Assembly (NCBI GenBank): GCA_932182025.1
Contig: CAKNXK010000027.1
Location: 186,001 to 250,000 of the forward strand
DNA from: an uncultured Candidatus Melainabacteria bacterium
Lineage (GTDB): Bacteria; Cyanobacteriota; Vampirovibrionia; Gastranaerophilales; Gastranaerophilaceae
Reading direction: 5' to 3'
DNA length: 64,000 nucleotides
The translations under genes were made by a program, and so were the position numbers. Position 1 is the stretch's first letter. Each line of letters starts with the position of its first letter. The notes under the pieces are model-generated. The model saw only the letters and a program-made list of their open reading frames with translations, was not told the DNA's origin and ran no database searches. Below, in pieces: positions 24,431-32,854 of the stretch.

Positions 24431-25063
24431 TTAGTCCGAATAAATAAATTCTTCTCTTCCCTTATCTAATATTAAAGCACAAAGTTTTGCATTTTTGTAC
24501 TTACCGCAGCCAAGGTCAATGCAGATTTTATCTTTTTGAATTTGGGGTTCATCAAATTCTGTGTGTCCAAAAATAACTTTTTGCGGAAGGTTATGAGGGT
24601 GGTTATAGAATGCTCCTCTAATGTATACTAAATCTGTTTCATCTTGTTCTTCAAGACTGTAGTGAGGGTTTATACCGGCATGGACAAATAGATAATCATC
24701 TGTTAAATAATAGAATTTAAGATTGTCTAAAAACTCGCCATGAGTTTTGTAAATATTTTCAAAACTGCCATAACTTTTAACGGTTGCAGGGCCGCCGTAG
24801 TTCCAAAATAAATAGTCGTAATATGAGTCCTTTTGTCTTGCATGGAGGTATGCATATTCGTGTGAGCCAATAAGATATACACACTGATGAGTTTCACTCT
24901 GGGCAATAACTCTATCTATTACTCCTTTTGATTCAGGACCTCTGTCTATATAGTCGCCCATAAAAACGAATGTGTCGTCTTCGCGTGTTTCAATCTTAGA
25001 AAGTACGCTTTCAAGTTTTGAGAGTTCTCCATGTATGTCCGTTATTGCTATATATCTTGGCAT
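24431..25063 (-). CDS. Metallophosphoesterase of the PPP (Ser/Thr phosphatase/ApaH) type
   Basis: The start is ATG 25063, the MPRYIAITDIHG start; a TTG ten codons upstream contains the promoter -10. The 210-residue protein carries the metallophosphoesterase metal motifs: D-x-H (TDIHGELSKLESVL), G-D-x-x-D-R-G (MGDYIDRGPESKGV), then GSHEY in place of the usual G-N-H-E (Asn to Ser, a ligand change), LFVHAG and IFGHTEF with the later histidines. PPP-family enzymes dephosphorylate Ser/Thr or hydrolyse dinucleoside polyphosphates. It heads the minus-strand glycan cluster and is divergent from the C-GCAxxG-C-C gene. A TATAAT box 6 nt before the ATG suggests a leaderless transcript. Substrate unknown. 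Confidence 0.87.
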   Translation of the reverse strand: MPRYIAITDIHGELSKLESVLSKIETREDDTFVFMGDYIDRGPESKGVIDRVIAQSETHQCVYLIGSHEYAYLHARQKDSYYDYLFWNYGGPATVKSYGSFENIYKTHGEFLDNLKFYYLTDDYLFVHAGINPHYSLEEQDETDLVYIRGAFYNHPHNLPQKVIFGHTEFDEPQIQKDKICIDLGCGKYKNAKLCALILDKGREEFIYSD

Positions 25064-25118
25064 AGTTAAATTATAGCATGAATTATGATACAATATTGAT
25101 AAGAAAAGAGGGTTAAGT

Positions 25119-25517
25119 ATGAAAGCAGTAGAATATTTTATGACACAAGGATGCTCTTGCTCTGAGAGTATGATTAAATGGGCGATAGAAGAAGGTCTTT
25201 GTCCTCCAGAGATTTTGAGTGCAGCTACTGCTTTTTCAGCAGGTATGAGTTCAGGTTGTTTATGTGGCGCAATAGCAGGTTCTCAGATGATTATCGGCTC
25301 GCAATACGGACGTGATAATCAATATGGGAACGAAATTTTAGCAAGAGCTAAAGCAAAAGAATTAATCCAAAAATTTACCGAAAAACACAAAGCAACTTGT
25401 TGTCGTGTACTTACCCGCGGGATGGATATGGCATCTCCTGAAAGAAAAGCACATTGTGCGAATATGGTTGAAGAATGTGAAAATCTCGTTAAAGAAGTAT
25501 TAGGCGTAAGAGTCTAA
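25119..25517 (+). CDS. C-GCAxxG-C-C family putative redox protein
   Basis: The 132-residue protein has the family's cysteine set: CSCSESM near the N-terminus (Cys12, Cys14), GCLCGAIAGSQMIIG (the GCAxxG-like turn) and CCRVLTRGMD plus a later HCANMVEEC. These proteins are probably redox-active or metal-binding and are often linked to oxidoreductase or transport operons. Length and Cys spacing fit. Start ATG 25119 has AAGAGGG upstream. The next gene starts 22 nt later from its own TATAAT box. Function not established for the family. Confidence 0.85.
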   Translation: MKAVEYFMTQGCSCSESMIKWAIEEGLCPPEILSAATAFSAGMSSGCLCGAIAGSQMIIGSQYGRDNQYGNEILARAKAKELIQKFTEKHKATCCRVLTRGMDMASPERKAHCANMVEECENLVKEVLGVRV

Positions 25518-25539
25518 ATGTGATATAATCGGTAAGAAC

Positions 25540-26481
25540 ATGTTTAATAGAAATACCTTTAAAAAACGAATACTTTTTGTTGGTATACCTGATATGGCTT
25601 ATATCGGGTTGGATGGTCTTTTGATGGCAGGAGTTAATATCGTTGGTGTTTTAGGACCTAAAAAAGATCACTCGATGTTCCATGATTTTAGAAATTTTGT
25701 GCTTGCACGTGGTTTGAATTATATAGATTATGACCAGCTTGACGAACCTCAGCTGATTGAAAAGGTTCAAAAACTTGACGTTGATGCTGCTGTTGTTTGT
25801 TCTTTTAATTACAAAATACCGCGTGTTCTTATGAACGCTACTCGCGACGGGTTTATTAATGTTCATCCTTCAATGCTTCCAAAATACAGAGGCGGGAATC
25901 CGTATTCACGTGTGATTATGAATGGTGAAACAGAAACGGGTGTTACTATTCATTTTATGGATGAAGGCTTTGATACAGGTGATATTATTGCTCAAAAAGC
26001 TTATCATATTCATTCCAAAGCCACTATGGGTACAATTTTTAATGAATTGAACGTACTCGGGATTGAGCTTTTATTACAGGTATTACAGGCTTATGAGTCA
26101 GAAGAGCTGCCAAGAATTCCACAGCCGAGAGGTGACTTCATTTCAGGTAAGGGGCTTGCTGATGGTGAAATTTTTATTAACTATAACCGTTCAGCTGAAG
26201 AGATTGAGCGATTTATACGTGCATTAAACCCATTTATCTTAGCAAGTACAACTTTCCGCGGGAATATGATGAAGATAATGAAGGCAGAAGTAGCTTCTGA
26301 TGCGTTTTGTATCCCTCATCCGGCAGGAACTGTTGCGAAAATTGAGGATGATAAATTCTTTATTGCCACTTCTAAAGGCTTGATTGTGCCTACTGTGCTT
26401 CAATTCGGAAGTTTCTTTATTGGTGATAGCAAAGATTTTATCAGGATTGTTAATCCTAAAATTGGTGAGGAATTTAGATAG
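25540..26481 (+). CDS. Formyltransferase-fold enzyme (Fmt-like or sugar N-formyltransferase)
   Basis: The 313-residue protein has an N10-formyl-THF-dependent formyltransferase core: FINVHPSMLPKYRGGNP, with the catalytic Asn and His, and IHFMDEGFDTGDI with the catalytic Asp. A C-terminal domain (INYNRSAEEIERFIRALNPF) is like that of Fmt, which formylates Met-tRNAi. The Y-R-G-G-N-P form of the active-site segment is closer to sugar N-formyltransferases. Length fits both. No def gene is next to it, and it is followed by a DNA-repair gene, so context does not decide. TATAAT lies 10 nt before ATG 25540, leaving little or no leader. Confidence 0.8.
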   Translation: MFNRNTFKKRILFVGIPDMAYIGLDGLLMAGVNIVGVLGPKKDHSMFHDFRNFVLARGLNYIDYDQLDEPQLIEKVQKLDVDAAVVCSFNYKIPRVLMNATRDGFINVHPSMLPKYRGGNPYSRVIMNGETETGVTIHFMDEGFDTGDIIAQKAYHIHSKATMGTIFNELNVLGIELLLQVLQAYESEELPRIPQPRGDFISGKGLADGEIFINYNRSAEEIERFIRALNPFILASTTFRGNMMKIMKAEVASDAFCIPHPAGTVAKIEDDKFFIATSKGLIVPTVLQFGSFFIGDSKDFIRIVNPKIGEEFR

Positions 26482-26493
26482 GGGTAAATAAAA

Positions 26494-27312
26494 ATGGATA
26501 AATTATTTTTTCTAACAGCCGGAGTTCCTCTTAGAGCAGGAAATAAGGGATATGCAAAAGGGTTTGAAATCCATGATGAAATGGGCTTGGATGGACTTGA
26601 ACTCGAGTTTGTTCACGGAGTAAGGATTTCTGATAAAAGCCGTGATGCGGTTAAAGCTTCTAATAAGGTTATTACAGCACATGCGCCTTTTTATGTAAAT
26701 CTTAACGCAAGAGAAGAAGAAAAAGTCGAAGCAAGTGTTCAGAGAATTATAGAAACCGCTCAGACAGCAAATGAACTTGGCGGATATAGTATAACTTTTC
26801 ATGCAGGGTTCTATTTGGGTCAGGATAAAGATATTGTATCTGATAGAATTAAGGCTCAAACTAAGATTATTACCGATACGCTTGCACTAGATAATAACAA
26901 GATTTGGATTAGACCTGAAACTACAGGTAAAGCAACCCAGTGGGGTGATTTGGAAGAAATTATCAATCTTTCTAAAGAGTTTGAAACAGTGCTTCCTTGT
27001 GTAGATTTTTCGCATCTGCATGCAAGATATAACGGGATTTCAAATACTTATGAAGAGTTCTGTGCTATTTTTGAAAAAATAGGAAAAGAACTCGGGCAGA
27101 TTGCTTTAGATAATTTCCATGCGCACATTGCGGGAATTGAATATTCTGCTAAGGGTGAAAAGAAACATCTTAATCTTGAAGAGTCTGATTTTAATTATAA
27201 AGATTTGCTTAAAGCTTTTAAATCGTTTAATGTAAAAGGTGCAGTTGTTTGTGAAAGCCCTAATATCGAAGACGATGCGAAATTATTGAAGGATTATTAC
27301 TTAAGTTTGTAG
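26494..27312 (+). CDS. AP endonuclease family 2 (endonuclease IV-like) TIM-barrel protein
   Basis: The 272-residue protein is a xylose-isomerase-like TIM barrel of the endonuclease IV family. Landmarks are GLDGLELEFVHGV, ITAHAPFYVNLNAR (first His ligand), GGYSITFHAGFYLG (second His), IRPETTGKATQWG (Glu ligand), LPCVDFSHLHARYNG (Asp/His), FHAHIAG and a C-terminal CESPNIEDDA. In Nfo these residues bind three zinc ions and cut DNA 5' of abasic sites. The spacing matches the archaeal/Mycoplasma-type Nfo. It follows the formyltransferase gene by 12 nt and precedes the CDF transporter by 9 nt, so an operon is likely. Other TIM-barrel isomerases of this superfamily are a less likely alternative. Confidence 0.85.
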   Translation: MDKLFFLTAGVPLRAGNKGYAKGFEIHDEMGLDGLELEFVHGVRISDKSRDAVKASNKVITAHAPFYVNLNAREEEKVEASVQRIIETAQTANELGGYSITFHAGFYLGQDKDIVSDRIKAQTKIITDTLALDNNKIWIRPETTGKATQWGDLEEIINLSKEFETVLPCVDFSHLHARYNGISNTYEEFCAIFEKIGKELGQIALDNFHAHIAGIEYSAKGEKKHLNLEESDFNYKDLLKAFKSFNVKGAVVCESPNIEDDAKLLKDYYLSL

Positions 27313-27321
27313 GTTAAAAAT

Positions 27322-27978
27322 ATGTCAGAACATCATCATGAATTGACACAGGAAAACGAGAAAAAGACTCTTTTTGTAATTATTTTTACTGTACTTGCAA
27401 TGTTTGCAGAAATTGCCTACGGGTATTTTACTAATTCAATGGCGCTTCTGGCTGACGGTTATCACATGGGTACGCACGCGCTTGCATTGGGGTTAACTTT
27501 TGCAGCTTATGTATTGATAAGAAAGTTTGCCGGTTCAGAAAAATTTCCCAACGGTACGGATAAAATAGGAACTTTAACGGCTTATACAAGTTCTATTTTT
27601 CTTGGTTTTACAGGGGTTTGGATAATTATTGAAGCTGTTCAAAGATTTTTTAATCCTTTACAAATCCGTTTTGATGAAGCAATTTTAGTTGCTGTTATCG
27701 GTTTGGTTGTGAATGTTGTTTGTATATTGATAATGGAAGGTAAACACCATCATCATGACCACGAACATGAAGATTATAACTTCAAAGCTGCGTATTATCA
27801 TATTTTGGCAGATGCTTTGACTTCAATTCTTGCAATTGGTGCGCTTTTGATTGGTAAATATTTTAACTTTGTATGCTTGGACTCTGTAATAGGTATTTTA
27901 GGCGGGATTTTAATCCTAAAATGGGCTATTGGGTTATTAACCAATACAGTTAAAATATTGATTGATATGAAGGATTAG
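27322..27978 (+). CDS. Cation diffusion facilitator transporter, DmeF-like, truncated type
   Basis: The 218-residue protein has about five to six membrane helices and the CDF metal site. TM2 reads LLADGYHMGTHALAL (Asp45, His48, His52); the His-x3-His form, instead of His-x3-Asp, is that of DmeF-type Co/Ni exporters. TM5 reads YYHILADALTS (His-x3-Asp). A His-rich loop (HHHHDHEHED) precedes TM5, and HHH near the N-terminus may also bind metal. The usual C-terminal cytoplasmic metallochaperone-like domain is absent, so the protein ends after TM6. It exports divalent metal in exchange for protons. The gene ends convergently, overlapping the VWA gene's stop by 4 nt. Confidence 0.88.
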   Translation: MSEHHHELTQENEKKTLFVIIFTVLAMFAEIAYGYFTNSMALLADGYHMGTHALALGLTFAAYVLIRKFAGSEKFPNGTDKIGTLTAYTSSIFLGFTGVWIIIEAVQRFFNPLQIRFDEAILVAVIGLVVNVVCILIMEGKHHHHDHEHEDYNFKAAYYHILADALTSILAIGALLIGKYFNFVCLDSVIGILGGILILKWAIGLLTNTVKILIDMKD

Positions 27979-28679
27979 TCACTGCCCATTAGCAATGCTT
28001 CAACCTGTTTATGAGGAAGAATAAGTTCCTGCATTGAATTAACAAGCTGCGCATTCGTATCCGCTTCAATAAACCGCCCTCCTGTAACATCTGCTGTGCA
28101 TTGGAGTTGTGCTAAATCGTCTGAGTCATGAACATTGAATGCAATTACGTCGATTTTGATATCACGTCTTTGTTTTACCAGTTCAATTGAATAATCGCAC
28201 GGGCTTTCGTCACAGTTTTCTCCTCCGTCCGTAAGCAGGATTATGTGTTTAGTACCATTCATCCCTGCTAAATCTTTTTTAACTGCTTGTTTTAATGAAT
28301 ATGTAATCGGCGTCATACCGCGCGGACGAAGTTTTGCGATTGCATGATTAATCTGTCTTGAGTTACCTTCCCCTAAAGGGACAAGTAGTTCTGAACTCCT
28401 GCAAGCGTTATATGCAAGTACGTTGCAGGTGTGTCCGTAAACTCTTATCCCGACTTTTGTGTCATCTGAGATTTGTGGGAGAATACGCTCCATCATTGCT
28501 TTTACCAAATTAACTTTTGTTTTGTGCTCAAGATACTCTCCCATACTGTTAGAAAAATCTACAACAAAAAGGAGTTTATCACCCGCATGCTCATATCTAT
28601 AGTCTTCCGGCATGTATACATCATAGGCAAAAACAGGAAGAATTATTAATACAAAGATTATAAACCACCATTTCCTCAT
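27975..28679 (-). CDS. Exported von Willebrand factor A domain protein
   Basis: The 234-residue protein has a signal peptide (MRKWWFIIFVLIILPVFA). It is essentially a single VWA domain: LLFVVDFSNSMGEYL supplies MIDAS residues D41-x-S43-x-S45, GMTPITYSL the Thr, and IILLTDGGENCDE the distal Asp. Cysteine pairs (NVLAYNACRS, ENCDESPCDY) may form disulphides in the periplasm. VWA domains bind protein partners through a divalent metal. No Batf/BatA or MoxR genes flank it, so the partner is unknown. It is transcribed alone on the minus strand, opposite the CDF transporter gene. Confidence 0.88.
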   Translation of the reverse strand: MRKWWFIIFVLIILPVFAYDVYMPEDYRYEHAGDKLLFVVDFSNSMGEYLEHKTKVNLVKAMMERILPQISDDTKVGIRVYGHTCNVLAYNACRSSELLVPLGEGNSRQINHAIAKLRPRGMTPITYSLKQAVKKDLAGMNGTKHIILLTDGGENCDESPCDYSIELVKQRRDIKIDVIAFNVHDSDDLAQLQCTADVTGGRFIEADTNAQLVNSMQELILPHKQVEALLMGSD

Positions 28680-28726
28680 ATTAATATTGATAAATCAATA
28701 GTTGAGAAAAATCATTGCCTGATGGG

Positions 28727-29533
28727 CTATTCCTTTACTGCTCCGTCTTGCGGATTATTGAGCAAGTATTTTTTGCCTGTTAAGAATACTAATATTACAG
28801 GGACTGAGCAAATGCATGCACATGCCATAAGCTCACCCCACATTGTTATTTCTCTGAATGAACCTTTGAAAATCGTTAAGCCAACGGCCAGAGTTCTCAT
28901 GTTATCTGTGTTTGTAACTATTAACGGCCACATGAAGCTATTCCATGTTGTAACAAATGTGAAAATTGATAAAGTTGCGATTGCCGGCATTGCACAAGGA
29001 ATAGCGATTTTGAAAAAAGTTTGAAAAGAGTTGCAGCCGTCCAGTTTGGAAGCATCTTCCAATTCTTTTGAGAAGTTCAGGAAATATTGTCTCATCATAA
29101 ATACTCCAAAACCTCCGAAAATCCCCGGTATAATTAATGCTTGGTAAGTATTTATCCAGCCCAGTTTACTCATGAGATAAAATAAAGGAACGATATTAAC
29201 CTGTGGCGGCACCATCATTGTTAGCAAAATAATGAAGAAAAGTGTTTCAGAACCCTTAAATTTTAGTCTTGCAAATCCGTAACCCGCAAGCGCCGAAATC
29301 AAAACTTGTCCGATTGTAGTAAAAAGAGCAACAATAAAACTATTTAAGAAATATTTTGCCACAGGAATTGAGTCAAAAACATTCTTGTATGCGCAAAATG
29401 AAAGATTAATATTCTTATAATCAGCAAAAATGTTGTCCTGTCCGCTCAAAGATATTAAAAACATTATAAAAAACGGCAAAATCATTGATAGAGCGGTTAG
29501 GAGCAGGATTGAATATAAAAACACCTTTTTCAT
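28727..29533 (-). CDS. Carbohydrate ABC transporter permease, MalG/UgpE type (second orphan)
   Basis: The 268-residue protein has six predicted helices and the MalG-type EAA loop LEDASKLDGCNSFQTFFKI (residues about 179-197), followed by AIPCAMPAIATL. MMVPPQVNIVPLFYLM and TTWNSFMWPLIVTN are typical of the UgpE/MalG subfamily. Like the permease at 14205-15050 it has no adjacent ATPase, binding protein or MalF-type partner. The pair share about a third of their residues by eye and may each complete separate transporters. It lies after the tRNA-Pro gene on the minus strand, behind a strong terminator. Substrate unknown. Confidence 0.9.
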   Translation of the reverse strand: MKKVFLYSILLLTALSMILPFFIMFLISLSGQDNIFADYKNINLSFCAYKNVFDSIPVAKYFLNSFIVALFTTIGQVLISALAGYGFARLKFKGSETLFFIILLTMMVPPQVNIVPLFYLMSKLGWINTYQALIIPGIFGGFGVFMMRQYFLNFSKELEDASKLDGCNSFQTFFKIAIPCAMPAIATLSIFTFVTTWNSFMWPLIVTNTDNMRTLAVGLTIFKGSFREITMWGELMACACICSVPVILVFLTGKKYLLNNPQDGAVKE

Positions 29534-29580
29534 AAAAAATATTATAACTTAAAAATAACCCTTATAACGCGTTGAACAAT

Positions 29581-29611
29581 AAAAAAGACTAGTCAAATGA
29601 CTAGTCTTTTT
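29581..29611 (-). terminator. Rho-independent terminator after tRNA-Pro
   Basis: Perfect stem AAAAAGACTAGTCA / TGACTAGTCTTTTT around a 2-nt AA centre, with A- and T-tracts on either side; functional in both directions. Confidence 0.92.
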
Positions 29612-29614
29612 AAA

Positions 29615-29691
29615 TGGTCGGGATGACACGATTCGAACGTGCGACCCCTTCGTCCCAAGCGAAGTGCGCTACCAAACTGCGCTACATCCCG
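29615..29691 (-). tRNA. tRNA-Pro (anticodon UGG), CCA encoded
   Basis: The minus strand folds as a cloverleaf: acceptor CGGGATG / CATCCCG, anticodon stem CTTCG / CGAAG around CTTGGGA with anticodon TGG, and T-loop GTTCGAATC. The 3' CCA is encoded after discriminator A. Length 77 nt with CCA. The UGG anticodon reads all or most proline codons by wobble. Confidence 0.97.
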
Positions 29692-29786
29692 ATATGCTTT
29701 CTTCGACGAAGTGCATGACAATATTATCTTAAACAAAATTTAAAATCAAGTCTTTATTTTAAAATTTGTTGTATAATAATAAAGCT

Positions 29787-31424
29787 ATGACAAATCTGTT
29801 GATTAGTGAAAAGGAAACAACAAAAAATATTCAATCAGCAAACTGTGCTTCCGCGCTCGTTGAGACATTGTCAGAACTTGGTGTGGATAGTATTTTCGGC
29901 TATCCGGGTGCTGCTGTTTTGAGTGTCTATAATGAACTTTCACAAAATCAAAATATACGTCATTACCTTGTTCGTCATGAGCAAGCTGCTGTGCATGCAG
30001 CTGAAGGATATGCACGTGTTAGCGGGAAAGCGGGAGTTGTGCTAGTAACATCAGGCCCTGGCTTTACAAACACAATTACAGGTATTGCAAATGCTTATGC
30101 TGACTCGACTCCGCTTGTTGTATTGGCTGGAGATGTGCCTTCTAATGAAACTAATAGCAAGGTTTTTCAAAAAGTTGATATTATCTCAATGACAAAAACT
30201 TGTTCTAAAAAAAGTTATCTTCTAACTTCTAAAGATGATATAAAACAAGTTTTAAAAGAAGCGTTTGAAGTTGCAACAACCGGAGAAAAAGGGCCCGTTG
30301 TTGTTGCTATGCCAAGAAATATTCTTGAAGCAAAGTACGTACCAAAAGTTACAAAGGAACTTCATAAAAAGAAAAAAACATCACTTAAAGAGTTTGATTT
30401 TGAAAAAGTTATTAAGCTTATTAATGCTGCAAAATCGCCGTTAATTCTATTGGGCGGAGGTTCTGTAGATGCCGTAGATAATATTAGAGAATTTGTTTCT
30501 CATACAAAAATCCCTGTTGTTTCAACGCTTATGGGTGTTGGTGCATTCCCTTCCGAAAGCTCTCAATATCTTGGTATGATAGGGATGAACGGTACATATC
30601 TTGCTAATACCGCTTTAAGTAACGCAGATTTTATTCTTGCGCTTGGTGTAAGTTTTTCTGATCGTTCGACTTGTAAAAACATTGAATTTGCTCCTCACGC
30701 AAAGATTGTAAGTGTTAATATCAAAAATATTTCTAAACATTTTGAATGTGAACTGATTTCTGATTCAAAATCGTTTATGGAAGAACTTTCTGTTTATATT
30801 AAGAATATTCAGGATTTTTCAGAATGGAATTCAAAATTAAATATTCTTAAAGAAGAAAATGTTAAGCAAGAAACAGATTCAGTTTGTTTGCACTCTTCCT
30901 GTGTTCTGGAAACGATTTATAATTACACAAAATCCTATGAGCCTGTAGTGGTAACTGATGTAGGTCAGCACCAAATGTTGACAGCGCAATTTTTTAACTT
31001 TAATAAACCTAAAAAATTTATTACATCAGGCGGCTTAGGCACTATGGGATTTGGACTTCCTGCTTCAATCGGTGCTCATATTGCTAATCCGGATAATCTG
31101 GTTTTGAATATAACAGGCGATGGTTCATTCCAGATGAATTTGCAAGAACTCGCTACCTGCCGTGAACATAATATTCCTGTAAAAATTGTTATTATGAATA
31201 ACAGTTATCTTGGTATGGTGCGTCAAATGCAGGAAAAAATCTACAATAACCGTTATCAGGTAGAAATGATAAATCCTGATTTTACTAAGATTGCAGAAGC
31301 TTATGATTTGTTTGCCATAAGGGTTCAAACCGCAGAGGAATTGATACCTGCGCTTGAAAAAGCAATTTCGCATAAAGGTACAGCGATAATTGATATTGCA
31401 ATTGATTCTTTTGAAGAGATATAA
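29787..31424 (+). CDS. ilvB: Acetolactate synthase large subunit-type ThDP enzyme
   Basis: The start is ATG 29787; a TTG seven codons upstream is inside the promoter. The 545-residue protein is a thiamine-diphosphate enzyme of the acetolactate synthase family: FGYPGAAVLSVYNEL (substrate/catalytic Glu region RHEQAAVHAAEGYARV), VTSGPGFTNTITGIANAY, GTMGFGLPASIGAHIA, and the ThDP motif GDGSFQMNLQELAT with NNSYLGMVRQMQ. It condenses pyruvate (or 2-ketobutyrate) for branched-chain amino-acid synthesis, or makes acetolactate catabolically. No ilvN small subunit or ilvC is adjacent, so the assignment as the biosynthetic enzyme is probable, not certain. TATAAT 9 nt before the ATG predicts a leaderless mRNA. 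Confidence 0.88.
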   Translation: MTNLLISEKETTKNIQSANCASALVETLSELGVDSIFGYPGAAVLSVYNELSQNQNIRHYLVRHEQAAVHAAEGYARVSGKAGVVLVTSGPGFTNTITGIANAYADSTPLVVLAGDVPSNETNSKVFQKVDIISMTKTCSKKSYLLTSKDDIKQVLKEAFEVATTGEKGPVVVAMPRNILEAKYVPKVTKELHKKKKTSLKEFDFEKVIKLINAAKSPLILLGGGSVDAVDNIREFVSHTKIPVVSTLMGVGAFPSESSQYLGMIGMNGTYLANTALSNADFILALGVSFSDRSTCKNIEFAPHAKIVSVNIKNISKHFECELISDSKSFMEELSVYIKNIQDFSEWNSKLNILKEENVKQETDSVCLHSSCVLETIYNYTKSYEPVVVTDVGQHQMLTAQFFNFNKPKKFITSGGLGTMGFGLPASIGAHIANPDNLVLNITGDGSFQMNLQELATCREHNIPVKIVIMNNSYLGMVRQMQEKIYNNRYQVEMINPDFTKIAEAYDLFAIRVQTAEELIPALEKAISHKGTAIIDIAIDSFEEI

Positions 31425-31454
31425 TAGAATTATATATGTTAAGAGAGGTGAAGT

Positions 31455-31889
31455 ATGATTAAAAAAATTTGTTCATTAGCATTGTTACTAGCATTCTGCA
31501 CTCCTGCTTTTGCAGTTGAAAAAGTTGCAGTTATCGATGTTCAGAAAGTTGTTAACAAGTCTGCTCAGGTTCAGGCTCTTAAAAAAGAACAAGAAGCTAA
31601 AGCAAAAGAACTTCAACAATTCATCAAAAAAGCAAATGATGCTGTAAAGGCTCAAACTGATGATGCGAAAAAGCAAGAACTTGTTAAAAAATATGAAAAA
31701 GAGCTTGCTGCTAAAAGAGAAGCAAATATGAAAGCTTACAAAACTAAGCTTGAAGCAATCGATAAATCAGTTACTGCTACAATTAATAACTATGCAAAAA
31801 CAAATGGTTATGATTTAGTAATTGTTAAAGGCGCTGTGCTTTACGGCGGAGAAGATATTACTGAAGCTGTTTCTAAAGTAATTAAGTAA
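31455..31889 (+). CDS. OmpH/Skp-family periplasmic chaperone
   Basis: The 144-residue protein has a signal peptide (MIKKICSLALLLAFCTPAFA) and then the Skp/OmpH plan. A short beta-strand (EKVAVIDVQKVVNKS) is followed by a long charged coiled-coil hairpin (residues about 40-105, Lys/Glu/Ala/Gln-rich) and the closing YDLVIVKGAVLYGGEDITEAV. Skp trimers hold unfolded outer-membrane proteins in the periplasm. A TATAAT box inside the end of ilvB and GAGAGGTG upstream of the ATG give it its own promoter and ribosome-binding site. It is translationally coupled to the aldolase gene (TAATG). Confidence 0.92.
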   Translation: MIKKICSLALLLAFCTPAFAVEKVAVIDVQKVVNKSAQVQALKKEQEAKAKELQQFIKKANDAVKAQTDDAKKQELVKKYEKELAAKREANMKAYKTKLEAIDKSVTATINNYAKTNGYDLVIVKGAVLYGGEDITEAVSKVIK

Positions 31890-32854
31890 TGTGTTCTGTT
31901 AAATTGTTAGATTGTACGCTGCGTGACGGCGGTTATATTATTGATTGGATGTTTGGTAAAAAGAACATCCAATCTGTTTTGTATAACCTTAATCAAGCAG
32001 GTGTGGATTATATTGAGTGCGGGTTTTTAAAAGAGTGTGAACAGAACGAGGATAAGACTTTTTTTGCTTCACCTGATTCGGTTCCGGATAATATCAATTG
32101 CACTCTTATGGTTAATTTTGGTGAATATCCTGTTGAAAAGTTTTTTCAATGCAAAAACAAGAATGCAAAAATTCGTGTCGCATTCAAAAAATCAAAACAA
32201 AACGAGGCTTTGGTGTATATCCAAACCCTTGTGAATTTGGGTTGGAAAGTGTTTGCAAATCCGATGAGTACAAATACTTATTCTAATGCTGAACTCGAAT
32301 TGCTTCTTAATGAAATCAATAAGATTAAACCTTATGGACTTACAATTGTCGATACTTTGGGAAATATGTATCAGGATGATGTTCAGGAAATCTTTGAATT
32401 TATTGATAAACGGCTTGAGGAAAGTATTGCGCTTGGGTTTCATTCACATAATAGCTTGCAGTTGTCGTTTTCTAATACAAAAGCACTTTTAAAAATGGAT
32501 TTTAATCGTGAGATTGTGATTGATGCTTGTGTTTACGGGATGGGTCGCGGTGCGGGAAACCTTTGCACAGAGCTGATTTTGCCATATTTGAATGATAATA
32601 TGGGAGCAGAATATAATATTTTACCAATTTTAAAAATTTTAGATGAGTGTGTTAACCCGATTTATGAAAAAACGCCTTGGGGATACTCTACCCCGTATTG
32701 TATTGCGGCTATTCACGGCTGTCATCCTAATTATGCAACGTATTTAAAATCTCTTGATATTTCTGATTTAGAAATCGGCAGGATTTTGAGTCAAATTCCT
32801 GCCGATAAAAAAACTGTTTTTGACGAAGCCTTACTTCTTGGATTTATCAGCTAA
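31889..32854 (+). CDS. DRE-TIM aldolase (HMGL-like / 4-hydroxy-2-oxovalerate aldolase-like)
   Basis: The 321-residue protein starts with KLLDCTLRDGGYIIDW, the metal-binding D-x-T-L-R-D-G-G segment of the DRE-TIM metallolyases. GVDYIECGFL, TIVDTLGNMYQDDV and LGFHSHNSLQLSFSN (H-x-H metal ligands) follow, then CVYGMGRGAGNLCTELI, the glycine-rich segment typical of 4-hydroxy-2-oxovalerate aldolases and related lyases. The family cleaves or forms C-C bonds at 2-oxo acids. It could therefore act on a 2-keto acid made by the upstream acetolactate synthase (inference), but no downstream pathway gene is visible. Its 3' end overlaps the metG 3' end by 24 nt. Confidence 0.85.
   Translation: MCSVKLLDCTLRDGGYIIDWMFGKKNIQSVLYNLNQAGVDYIECGFLKECEQNEDKTFFASPDSVPDNINCTLMVNFGEYPVEKFFQCKNKNAKIRVAFKKSKQNEALVYIQTLVNLGWKVFANPMSTNTYSNAELELLLNEINKIKPYGLTIVDTLGNMYQDDVQEIFEFIDKRLEESIALGFHSHNSLQLSFSNTKALLKMDFNREIVIDACVYGMGRGAGNLCTELILPYLNDNMGAEYNILPILKILDECVNPIYEKTPWGYSTPYCIAAIHGCHPNYATYLKSLDISDLEIGRILSQIPADKKTVFDEALLLGFIS

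Noticed and set aside
29615..29691. Second tRNA in the same region
   Set aside because: Only the proline tRNA folds; the adjacent palindrome is a terminator.
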